Of a stretch of 32,744 bases of DNA, positions 23,672-31,900 are shown one piece after another. The DNA is from a virus, in IMG/VR virus record IMGVR_UViG_3300010354_006898, positions 1-32,744 of that record; one strand, given 5' to 3'. Position 1 is the first letter of the stretch, and each line of letters begins with the position of its first letter. The translations under genes and the position numbers were made by a program. The notes under the pieces are model-generated. The model made no database searches, had not been told where the DNA came from, and worked only from the letters and a program-made list of their open reading frames with translations.

Positions 23672-26107
23672 GTGGCTAACGAAAGAATTGTGAGTCCTGG
23701 AGTATTTACCTTTGAAAAAGACCTGTCATTCCTTCCACAAGGAATAGGTGCTATTGGTGCAGCTCTAATTGGACCAACGCTTAAAGGACCGGCTTTTGTA
23801 CCAACATTAGTCAATGGATATTCTGACTTTTTGAGAATATTCGGTGGTGCATACGAACAATCATATTTACCTTATACTGCTAAGAGTTATTTAACAAGTG
23901 CAGGAACTGCAACCGTAGTTAGAGTTCTTGGATCAGGTGGGTATAAATTAAACAGTCCAATTGCAATTGTTGCCAGTGGATCTTTTGGTAGACAGTTAAT
24001 ATCAGTATTACATCCAACGTTTGTAGTACCAACAGATGGCAGTACAGATCTTTTTGAAGAATCAACTGTTGAAAACTTTATTCCTGCTGGAAATTTTGTA
24101 TTGACATTATCTGGATCTTTTGCAACAGAAACAACTGCATTTACAAATATGGCTGTAAATCAAAATGGAACATATTTTAGTGCTTCTATAAATCCAGAAA
24201 GTGATGATTTTGTTGGTGATTTATTTGGTCATAGTGCATACGGAACAAACGCAATTTACAACTATGTTTGTTTTGGTGAAAGTGCGGCAGCTTTACTTGA
24301 TGATGTTGGTGCAGTTGAAATTGAATTTGGTGAAACAGATGCTTGGGATTTTGAAAAAAGTTATTCAGAGGCATCAACTCCTTGGATTACTTCACAAAAA
24401 ATTGGTGGTAATGCACAGGATCTTTTCAAGTTTCACACACTCTCTCATGGTGTTCATGCTAACTATGAAATAAAAGTTGGTATTGCAAATATTCGTCCTG
24501 CTGGTACAATAGCCGGTTCAGAATATGGAGAATTTGATGTAGTAATTCGTGCGGTTGACCAAACTAAATTACCACAAACACCATTTACAACAGAAGATGA
24601 TGATTTTAGACCTAACATAATAGAATCATTTAGATGTAATCTTGATCCAAACTCTCCAAAATTTATATCAAGAGTTATTGGTGATAGATATATTACAAGT
24701 ACAGATGAAGGTAAATTGTTAGTAAACGGTGATTATGCAAATCGTTCAAAATATGTTAGAGTTGAAGTAACTGATTCCGTATTAAATTCTGGTATAACAC
24801 CGAATTATGTACCATTTGGATTCCGTGCTTTAAAATCACCAATTCCTGCTGATTTTACACAACCACCTGCAGTTTCATTTGTAACTGATCAAGTTGTTGC
24901 TGGTGAATATAATCGTAGAGTTTATCATGGATTTGATTATGATTTTGGTACAACAGATAATTTTAATTATTTGCGTCCACTTCCTGTAACCGGTAAAACA
25001 ACAGTAGGGAATAATGTTGATTTTTATTTAGGAGATTATGACCAATCAGTATTGGCAAATTTCCCAAGTTCAACAAGTCCTTATGACGGACCAATAGACT
25101 TATCATCAAATACATCTGCTGATACTCGTAAATTTATGGTGCCTTTCCAAGGTGGATTTGATGGACACAAACCAAATCTTCAAAAGAAAACAGGTATTCA
25201 TATAGCTAATACAAATACACAAGGATTTGATATTTCAAATACAAGTGCAGATGGATATAAGTCATATAAAAAGGCACTTGATACTATTTCAAATGCAGAT
25301 GAATTTGATATTAACATGGTCGTTACTCCAGGTGTTATACATTCAATACACCCTGCAATAACAACTTATGCTAAGAGTGTCTGTGAAGAACGTGGTGATG
25401 CTTTCTATGTGATGGATGCATCTGAAATAAATGATAATATATCAACAGTAGTTGGTGCGGTTGAAACACTTGATACAAATTATGCCGCTACATATTATCC
25501 TTGGGTTAAAATACTCGATACAGACAGAAATAAACCAGTATGGGTTCCACCGTCTGTTGTTCTTCCAGGAGTTATTGCTTTCAATGACCGTGTTTCTGCC
25601 GAATGGTTTGCTCCTGCAGGTTTGAATCGTGGTGGTTTGACAGAAGTAATTGAAGTCAAGTCTCGTTTGACACAAACCGAAAGAGATACACTTTATGAAG
25701 GTCGTGTTAATCCTATTGCAACATTTCCTGCAACAGGCGTGTGTGTATGGGGACAAAAGACATTACAAGGTCGCCCATCCGCACTTGACCGTATCAATGT
25801 TCGCCGTTTGTTGATTGCTGCTAAGAAGTTTATTGCTTCTTCTACAAGATACCTTGTGTTTGAACAAAACACTACACAAACACGTTCAAGATTCTTGAAC
25901 ATTGTTAATCCGTATCTAGAATCAATACAACAACGTCAAGGTTTGTTTGCATTCCGTGTTATCATGGATGAATCAAACAATACACCTGATATTATTGACC
26001 GTAACATTCTTTATGGACAGTTGTTCTTACAACCCACAAAGACCGCTGAATTTATAGTATTAGACTTTAATATTCAGTCAACTGGTGCGGCATTTCCTGG
26101 TGCTTAA
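23672..26107 (+). CDS. Tail sheath protein (T4 gp18-like)
   Basis: The 811-residue contractile sheath subunit starts with GTG 23672, supported by GGAG at 23662-23665. N-terminal RIVSPGVFTFEKDLSFLPQG and GAIGAALIGPTLKGPAFVPT are standard sheath phrases. The C-terminal domain has LPGVIAFNDRVSAEWFAPAG, RDTLYEGRVNPIATFP, and the polymerisation tail RRLLIAAKKFIASSTRYLVF. T4 gp18 has 659 residues; the extra length is mainly in the middle (about residues 120-450), a beta-rich region likely exposed on the sheath surface. A terminator follows. Confidence 0.95.
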   Translation: MANERIVSPGVFTFEKDLSFLPQGIGAIGAALIGPTLKGPAFVPTLVNGYSDFLRIFGGAYEQSYLPYTAKSYLTSAGTATVVRVLGSGGYKLNSPIAIVASGSFGRQLISVLHPTFVVPTDGSTDLFEESTVENFIPAGNFVLTLSGSFATETTAFTNMAVNQNGTYFSASINPESDDFVGDLFGHSAYGTNAIYNYVCFGESAAALLDDVGAVEIEFGETDAWDFEKSYSEASTPWITSQKIGGNAQDLFKFHTLSHGVHANYEIKVGIANIRPAGTIAGSEYGEFDVVIRAVDQTKLPQTPFTTEDDDFRPNIIESFRCNLDPNSPKFISRVIGDRYITSTDEGKLLVNGDYANRSKYVRVEVTDSVLNSGITPNYVPFGFRALKSPIPADFTQPPAVSFVTDQVVAGEYNRRVYHGFDYDFGTTDNFNYLRPLPVTGKTTVGNNVDFYLGDYDQSVLANFPSSTSPYDGPIDLSSNTSADTRKFMVPFQGGFDGHKPNLQKKTGIHIANTNTQGFDISNTSADGYKSYKKALDTISNADEFDINMVVTPGVIHSIHPAITTYAKSVCEERGDAFYVMDASEINDNISTVVGAVETLDTNYAATYYPWVKILDTDRNKPVWVPPSVVLPGVIAFNDRVSAEWFAPAGLNRGGLTEVIEVKSRLTQTERDTLYEGRVNPIATFPATGVCVWGQKTLQGRPSALDRINVRRLLIAAKKFIASSTRYLVFEQNTTQTRSRFLNIVNPYLESIQQRQGLFAFRVIMDESNNTPDIIDRNILYGQLFLQPTKTAEFIVLDFNIQSTGAAFPGA

Positions 26108-26116
26108 TTGATGTAA

Positions 26117-26147
26117 TGGGGAGATGAAATACTCTCCCCACTTTTTT
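26117..26147 (+). terminator. Rho-independent terminator after the sheath gene
   Basis: An 8-bp stem, TGGGGAGA (26117-26124) and TCTCCCCA (26133-26140), has an 8-base loop and is followed by CTTTTTT. Confidence 0.88.
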
Positions 26148-26155
26148 AATAATCA

Positions 26156-26165
26156 ACATATTTAT
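26156..26165 (+). promoter_or_regulatory. ATATTTAT motif copy 9 (putative tube gene promoter)
   Basis: ACATATTTAT lies 9 bases after the sheath terminator and 38 bases before the tube ATG at 26194. Confidence 0.62.
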
Positions 26166-26193
26166 TTGAGAAGATAATTTTTTGGAGACATAA

Positions 26194-26682
26194 ATGGCTG
26201 AACTGATTAACTCGAATGAGATATTTTTTACCCCCTTCGAGCCAAAACTACAAAATCGCTTTATCATGTACATTGAAGGTGTACCTGCTTGGTTGGTTAA
26301 AGGTGCGGGAAGACCAAACATTAACTTTAATCCAATTAAGTTAGACCATATCAACGTATATCGTAAAGTGAAAGGCAAAGGGGAATGGCAGGATGTTACA
26401 ATTAAACTATATGACCCAGTGGTTCCATCGGGTGCACAGGCAGTCATGGAGTGGGTACGTTTATCACACGAATCTGTAACTGGTCGTGATGGATATTCCG
26501 ATTTTTACAAAAAGGATATTACATTACATACGCTCGGTCCTGTTGGTGATAAGGTAGAAGAATGGACATTAAAAGGTGCATTTATTACCGCAACAACATT
26601 TGGTGAAATGGATTGGGCTAATGATGCATTTGTTGAGATTTCACTCACACTTGCATATGATTATGCTATTCTACAATACTAA
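26194..26682 (+). CDS. Tail tube protein (T4 gp19-like)
   Basis: The 162-residue tube subunit matches gp19 in length (T4: 163). Conserved phrases are EPKLQNRFIMYIEGVPAWLV (about 16-35), KLDHINVYRKVKGKGEW (50-66), WVRLSHESVTGRDGY and a final FGEMDWANDAFVEISLTLAY (137-156). It has a strong GGAG site (26184-26187, 6-base spacer) and forms its own transcription unit between two terminators, fitting a product needed in many copies. Confidence 0.94.
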   Translation: MAELINSNEIFFTPFEPKLQNRFIMYIEGVPAWLVKGAGRPNINFNPIKLDHINVYRKVKGKGEWQDVTIKLYDPVVPSGAQAVMEWVRLSHESVTGRDGYSDFYKKDITLHTLGPVGDKVEEWTLKGAFITATTFGEMDWANDAFVEISLTLAYDYAILQY

Positions 26683-26724
26683 TTTTACAAAAATAGTAAT
26701 TTTTATATCGTAAAATTAGTTTTT
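26678..26724 (+). terminator. AT-rich terminator overlapping the tube gene stop codon
   Basis: A perfect 11-bp inverted repeat, ACTAATTTTAC (26678-26688) and GTAAAATTAGT (26710-26720), contains a nested AAAAAT/ATTTTT hairpin (26689-26694 and 26699-26704) and is followed by TTTT. It begins inside the last codons of the tube gene. It is GC-poor, hence less certain than the other terminators. Confidence 0.6.
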
Positions 26725-26734
26725 GAAAAAATAT

Positions 26735-26772
26735 CCCTATATTTATTAGCAATAATGTTAATGAATATAGGG
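26735..26772 (+). other. Inverted repeat containing the promoter motif, upstream of the dehydratase gene
   Basis: CCCTATATT (26735-26743) and AATATAGGG (26764-26772) are perfect 9-bp arms around a 20-base loop, followed by TTTTATTTTT and then the ATG at 26783. The first arm contains motif copy 10 and the second arm holds the only GG-rich stretch that could act as ribosome binding site. An RNA hairpin here could act as a weak terminator or limit translation. Confidence 0.5.
26737..26746 (+). promoter_or_regulatory. ATATTTAT motif copy 10 (putative phage promoter)
   Basis: CTATATTTAT lies 13 bases after the tube terminator and 46 bases before ATG 26783. It overlaps the first arm of an inverted repeat. 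Confidence 0.58.
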
Positions 26773-26782
26773 TTTTATTTTT

Positions 26783-27748
26783 ATGTCAAAACAAAAAAGA
26801 ACTATTCTGGTTACAGGTGGTTCCGGTTTTATTGGTAGTAATTTTATTCACATGATTCTTGATAAGCCCAATTCAAATATAAGAATTGTGAATGTTGATG
26901 CACTAACTTACGCCGGAAATCCAAAAAATGTTGAAAAATTTGAAGGTAATGAAAATTACATCTTCTACCATGCAGAAATACAGAACACAAGACTAATAAA
27001 TGACATCTGTAAAATGCATGATGTTGAAGGTATAATAAATTTTGCTGCTGAATCCCATGTGGATAGGTCAATTCTCGATGGAAAACCTTTCATAGACACA
27101 AATATAGTCGGAACCGTGTCACTCTTAACTGTTGCTAAGGATTTAGAACTAAAAAAGTTCGTTCAAGTATCAACAGATGAAGTTTATGGTAGTTTAAAAC
27201 TAGATTCAGTAGAAAGATTTACCGAAGATTCACAAATATTACCTAATTCCCCATATTCAGCTGCTAAAGCGGGTGCAGATGGGTTTGTTAGGTCATATTA
27301 TCATACTTACGGTGTCCCTGCAGTGATTACACGTTGTTCAAACAACTATGGTCCGAGACAACATACTGAAAAATTGATACCTATGATGATAAAAAAGGCG
27401 GTCAAAGGGGAAAGTTTGCCAATATACGGTGACGGATTGAATGTTCGTGACTGGATTCATGTTGATGACCATTGTAGAGCGGTTTGGCTTGCATATGAGA
27501 AGGGAAAAAATGGTGAAGTTTACAATATTGGATCGGATAATGAGTGGGCAAACATTGAATTGGCAAAAAAAATATTATCAATAATGGATAATTGGTCTTC
27601 TAAAATAGAATATGTTGCTGATAGATTAGGACATGATAGAAGATATGCAATAGATTCAAAGAAGGCACACGATGAACTTGGTTGGAAACCACTAATAAAT
27701 TTTGAAGATGGTTTAATATCAACTGTATATTGGTATATTTCCAATTAA
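26783..27748 (+). CDS. dTDP-glucose 4,6-dehydratase-like enzyme (RmlB family)
   Basis: The 321-residue extended short-chain dehydrogenase has the NAD-binding TGGSGFIGSN (11-20), the RmlB signature NFAAESHVDRSI (86-97), the catalytic triad part STDEVYG (T131, D132, E133) and active-site Tyr158/Lys162 in SPYSAAKAG. It also has the substrate-binding NNYGPRQHTEKLIP and a GDGLNVRDWIHVDDH motif. Family members convert dTDP-glucose to dTDP-4-keto-6-deoxyglucose, the first committed step to rhamnose and other deoxysugars. It lies in the tail module between tube and baseplate/chaperone-type genes as a single-gene unit. Other nucleotide-sugar substrates are possible. Companion rmlA, rmlC and rmlD genes are not in the window. 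Confidence 0.88.
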   Translation: MSKQKRTILVTGGSGFIGSNFIHMILDKPNSNIRIVNVDALTYAGNPKNVEKFEGNENYIFYHAEIQNTRLINDICKMHDVEGIINFAAESHVDRSILDGKPFIDTNIVGTVSLLTVAKDLELKKFVQVSTDEVYGSLKLDSVERFTEDSQILPNSPYSAAKAGADGFVRSYYHTYGVPAVITRCSNNYGPRQHTEKLIPMMIKKAVKGESLPIYGDGLNVRDWIHVDDHCRAVWLAYEKGKNGEVYNIGSDNEWANIELAKKILSIMDNWSSKIEYVADRLGHDRRYAIDSKKAHDELGWKPLINFEDGLISTVYWYISN

Positions 27749-27749
27749 A

Positions 27750-27760
27750 TGATATTTATA
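27750..27760 (+). promoter_or_regulatory. ATATTTAT motif copy 11 (putative phage promoter)
   Basis: TGATATTTATA lies 53 bases before ATG 27803, in the 54-base gap after the dehydratase gene. Confidence 0.57.
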
Positions 27761-27802
27761 GTAACACAATATATTGTTTTTAAAATGTTATAGGATTATG
27801 TT

Positions 27803-28675
27803 ATGGCACAATTAGCAAACGGATATAATATTGCAGAGGAACTAAACTCTGAAATGTCAGATGCCGAAATCAAAGAGAGACTGTTATCTCAACACAAACA
27901 AGAAGACGTTAAAAAAAGTAATTTTCCAACAGAAGTTATACCTTTGCCTTCAAAAGGTTTACTTTATCCGGTAGACCATCCACTTGCAGATGGATTTATT
28001 GAAATGAAGTATATGACGGCAAGAGAAGAAGATATTTTGACATCACAAAATCTTATTAAACAAGGTGTAGTTCTAGACAAATTGTTTGAGTCTTTGATTG
28101 TTACTCCAGTCAATTATGGTGATATTTATGCCGGTGACAAAAATGCAATTATGGTCGCCGCTAGAATATTAGGTTATGGTAATGATTATTCAGTTGAAAT
28201 AGAAGATCCTTTTTCGGATGGTGAAAAACAAACAGTAACAATAGATTTATCTCAAATCGAGCACAAGGAGGTCGATTTTAGCTTATTTGAGAACAGAAAA
28301 AATGAATTTGATTTTATTTTACCAAATTCAAAAAGAACGGTAACTTTCCGATTGATGACACACCAAATAGAAAAGGATGTTCAGGCAGAGTTAAAAGCAT
28401 CTAATAAAACATTTATTAAGACCGGTGTTGATAAAGAATTAACAACAAGACTCAAACATATTATTCTTGCAGTAGATGGTGAAAGAGGCCGTGCTGCTAT
28501 AAATCATTTTGTTGATAATGAATTATTTGCTCTTGATTCAAGGGCATTAAGAAAGTATATGCGTGAAATATCTCCAGATTTGGATATGAAATTTACATTT
28601 ATATCCAATGCTACTGGTGAAGTTAAGGAGTTGGACATCCCGATGGATGTCTCCTTTTTTTGGCCTTCCAATTGA
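27803..28675 (+). CDS. T4-type baseplate / tail-assembly protein (PF12322-like, gp26-related)
   Basis: The 290-residue product matches what I recall of the T4 baseplate protein family (PF12322): FPTEVIPLPSKGLLYPVDHP (41-60), IEMKYMTAREEDILTSQNLI (67-86), then an AARILGYGNDYSVEIEDPF region and a C-terminal helical part ending DVSFFWPSN. It sits directly before the tape measure, where tail assembly chaperones are found in other tailed phages. Its last codons include seven T's (28655-28661), and a second gene overlaps in the +1 frame, so a frameshifted longer product is possible. The start has AGGAT upstream. Confidence 0.78.
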   Translation: MAQLANGYNIAEELNSEMSDAEIKERLLSQHKQEDVKKSNFPTEVIPLPSKGLLYPVDHPLADGFIEMKYMTAREEDILTSQNLIKQGVVLDKLFESLIVTPVNYGDIYAGDKNAIMVAARILGYGNDYSVEIEDPFSDGEKQTVTIDLSQIEHKEVDFSLFENRKNEFDFILPNSKRTVTFRLMTHQIEKDVQAELKASNKTFIKTGVDKELTTRLKHIILAVDGERGRAAINHFVDNELFALDSRALRKYMREISPDLDMKFTFISNATGEVKELDIPMDVSFFWPSN

Positions 28676-28877
28676 GTATAGGTTAGGTTTACATCAAGAA
28701 ATATTTTCTATGTGTTATGCCGGTAAAGGAGGATTTCAATTCAATGACATTTACAATATGCCAATTTATTTAAGAAGATATTACTTAAAAATGATGGCAG
28801 ATGCAATTGAAGAAGAACAAAAACAATATGAAAAGGGTTCGGATAAACAGATAAGTAAACCTAACATCAATATTTGA
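28647..28877 (+). CDS. Small overlapping gene, possible tail-assembly partner or frameshift extension
   Basis: An open frame overlaps the end of the preceding gene in the +1 frame. ATG 28647 gives 76 residues (MSPFFGLPIEYRLGLHQEIF...); ATG 28608 would give 89. The only Shine-Dalgarno-like site, AAGGAG at 28625-28630, is 16 bases from ATG 28647, which is poor. The sequence is plainly protein-like: a helical YRLGLHQEIFSMCYAG, then GKGGFQFNDIYNMPIYLRRY, and a charged tail (ADAIEEEQKQYEKG). Similar short proteins occur at this place in T4-like genomes (gp51-like or chaperone-like). It may be translated alone or as a fusion after frameshifting at 28655-28661, giving about 357 residues. Confidence 0.68.
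   Translation: MSPFFGLPIEYRLGLHQEIFSMCYAGKGGFQFNDIYNMPIYLRRYYLKMMADAIEEEQKQYEKGSDKQISKPNINI
28655..28661 (+). other. Seven-T slippery run, candidate +1/-2 frameshift site
   Basis: Zero-frame codons are TCC TTT TTT TGG. A peptidyl tRNA-Phe on the second TTT can re-pair perfectly one base forward (or two back), entering the frame of the overlapping downstream ORF at GGC CTT CCA. The zero frame ends 12 bases later at TGA (28673-28675). Confidence 0.4.
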
Positions 28878-28888
28878 AGATAATTTAT

Positions 28889-28921
28889 AGTCTACATATT
28901 TATACGTATGTAGACTTTTTT
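28889..28921 (+). terminator. Terminator whose stem and loop contain the promoter motif
   Basis: A perfect 10-bp stem, AGTCTACATA (28889-28898) and TATGTAGACT (28907-28916), with loop TTTATACG, is followed by TTTTT. Motif copy 12 (ACATATTTATA, 28894-28904) spans the end of the first arm and the loop. Confidence 0.8.
28894..28904 (+). promoter_or_regulatory. ATATTTAT motif copy 12 (putative tape-measure promoter)
   Basis: ACATATTTATA lies 50 bases before ATG 28944 and inside a terminator hairpin, so the same DNA could end the upstream message and start the next. Confidence 0.58.
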
Positions 28922-28943
28922 ATTATATTTTTGGTGTTATTTG

Positions 28944-31900
28944 ATGGCAAAAAAGCGTTCCGAAGGTTCATCAACCAACATAATACAATTAAAAAAACTT
29001 TTAGCTGATTTAGAAAAAAGCATCCTTGCAACTAAAAAACAAATAGTTGCTGAGGATAAAAAATCTGCAGACTATCTGGAAAAGATGGCCAAGTTAGATG
29101 CAATTCGTTCAAAAAATCGTAATGAATATTATCGTATTAGACGCCAAATAGATCAAATAGAAAAGGAAAGTCAAAAGAGGGCAGAAAAGGAATTAAAAGT
29201 ACGAGAAGATTTAGCTAAACAAATAAAAGACGAAAATAAAGAACTTGATAAAATTGCAAAAAAAGAAGAAGCTAAATTAAAAAGGGCAGCGGAGAGACAA
29301 AAACTTCGTGAAAAAGAACTTTCATTTGAAAGAGAAATAGGTGAATTACAAGAAAAATCTGCAATTTTGATGCGAAGTGTCAATAGTGATATTCAAAAAA
29401 AGGCAGATAAACTTAAAATTTCAGGACAATTTGTTACACAAATAGCAGATAAAACAGATGAAATAAAAAAATTGTTTAAGGGAACGGCGGAAGAAACAAA
29501 GGCATTTGAAAAAACATTAAAATATACAAACGATAATGCATCAAAAATAGATAGATTATCTGGAAAAATTCTCGAAAATATGGAGAATATGAAGAAAAAG
29601 GGGTATCAGTTGATAGATACATATGAAATCGAAAGAGATTTGAAAGAACAATCCGCAAGATTAGATTTAAATGCAAGTAAAATGGGTGCAGAGAGATATA
29701 TGTTTCAAAAGAAAATGATTGATGCTCAATCAAAAGAATTTGAAAAATTGAAGCAAGTAAATCAAAAAATGGCGGAAAAATCAAAACAAGCAAAAGAAAC
29801 AAGAGAAAATATAGTTGGATGGATTGCAGCCGTTCCTCTCGGTGCATTTTTAATGAATAAAATGGGATTGGGAAAAATAATAACTGGAACAAAAACTGTA
29901 AAAGAAACAATAAAGGATTGGGGAACTGCTCTAAAAGGGTTTGCAATGGCTCTACCTTTTATGGCACTGGGTGGTATTTTTTCCTTATTGGTAACGGTAA
30001 TGAAAAAATTAGTTGGTATAGTTATTGAATTGGATCAAGACATTTCGGATTTGAGTAAACAGTTTGCAATAAGCAGAGATAGATCAGAAAAACTGTTTAG
30101 TTCTTTGGGAAAAATGGCATTAAGAATGAGAGTTGTTGGTGTTAATACGAAAGAATTGGCAAAAACTCTTGAAGACTTAACAGAAGAATATGGGACAAAT
30201 TTAGATAGATTAGAGAGAGCATCTATCCGTAATGGTATGTTGCAAAATATATCTTTATTGCGTGAAAAATGGCAACTAACAAATGAACAAGCATTAAACT
30301 TTTACCAAAACTCAAAAATAATGGGTGTTGGTATGGATAAACTTGCACAAGCAAGTATGTTAGTAAATAAAAACGTATTAAATTCAAGAGAAGCATTAAA
30401 GGCGGTAGCAAATGTACCAAAAACAATTGCGATGGGATTCAAGGGAGCAATAAAAGAATTAGCTGCATTTGCAGGTGCGGCAAAAGTAATGGGTATAGAT
30501 TTAAAGACTTTTCACGATGCTATAAAGGCACAGTTAGATATTGAAAGTGGACTCGAAAATCAATTTACAACGGAAGTATTAACTGGCGTTCATATGCAAG
30601 AAATGGATGCATATAGATATGCAATTGATATGAGACAAACCGATAAAGCGTTTGGATTACAGATGCAAATGTATCAAAGAATTATTGATAAATATGGTTC
30701 AAAATTAGAAAAAAATAATTTAACACAGACTGGATTGGATGCTTTTGTAAAACTATTTAATGTTAGCGAAGATGAATTTGTGAGTCAAATAGCAAGATTT
30801 GGCGAATTACAGGATCAATTTGGTAAAGGAAGTTTAAAAGCAATTCAAAAAATGCAGGAATCAAACAAAAAATTAGTAGGGAAGGGTGGCGCAGCCGGAT
30901 TTATACTTGGAGAAACTAAAGCAAAAGAGGGTGCAAGTATAACTGAAAGATTTTCTGATGACATGGAAAAAATGAAAATAGAATTAAAAGATAAACTATT
31001 TCCAGTTATTGATAAATTACATAGTATGTATGATGAACTTATGCCAAAAGTTAGAACTATTGTATCTACTATGGCAGAATCTCTTCCTGGAATAGTAGAA
31101 ACCGTTGTTAAACTACTTGGTATTGCAGAAAAAATAGCTAACGTTGTTTTGGCTTTATTCCAACCAGTATTACAACTAATGGAATGGATGGGTATAATAG
31201 TTGAGAAGGATGAAAAGCAAGCAGACGGTACAACAAAAAAAGTTAAAACTTTAAATGCAGAATGGTTTAATATGTGGAATATTCTTGGCACAATAGGTTT
31301 ATATTTTGGTGCAAAAGGATTATTAACATGGGGTATAAAGAAAACCGGAGAAGCACTTGGTGAAATGTTAAAGAAAGGTTGGACTGGATTCAAAGATTGG
31401 GTGAAGGGATCCAAACAAGCAACAGAAGCGGTTGATGATGTAAAACAATCAATTAGTGGAGACAATACTAAAAAAACTGGAAAGAAAAATTTATCGCGTA
31501 AAGAAAGAAGACAATTAAGAAGAAGTGGAAAAACGGGAAACAATATTGCAAAAGAGGTATTAGAAGAAGTTGACGTTACTAAAACCAAAAAACCTGGAAT
31601 GTTTAGTAGAATGAAAACAAAACTTACGCCAAAACCTGGTGGTGGTATGATGAAAAATTTTGGAAAAAAATTATTGAATCCAAAAAATTTGTTGAAAAAT
31701 GTTTCAAAGGGGGGAATTGTAGGTCTTGTTGGTGGATTGGTTGCCGATGCAACATTAGGTATTGCTAAAGATCAAGCCGAACAAGCGGGTAACTATAAAA
31801 CTGCGGCTGGATTGGATGTTGGATCAAGTGCATTATCTGGTGCTATGTTGGGTGGAACAATAGGAAGTATAGTTCCTGGAGTTGGAACTGCAATTGGAGC

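Noticed and set aside
24201-24473. Second + strand ORF within the sheath gene, and a similar one at 7846-8106
   Set aside because: Both are alternative frames of well-supported genes, with biased composition and no ribosome site.
27767-27776. Palindrome CAATATATTG followed by T's as a terminator
   Set aside because: It has no room for a loop and is AT-rich; no stable RNA hairpin is expected.
30845-31588. Long minus-strand open frame (about 247 codons) opposite the tape-measure gene, with similar ones at 29476-29946 and 16212-16577
   Set aside because: They are antisense to confidently assigned genes, have low-complexity Leu/Phe/Ser-rich products, lack ribosome sites, and no minus-strand gene is otherwise supported.
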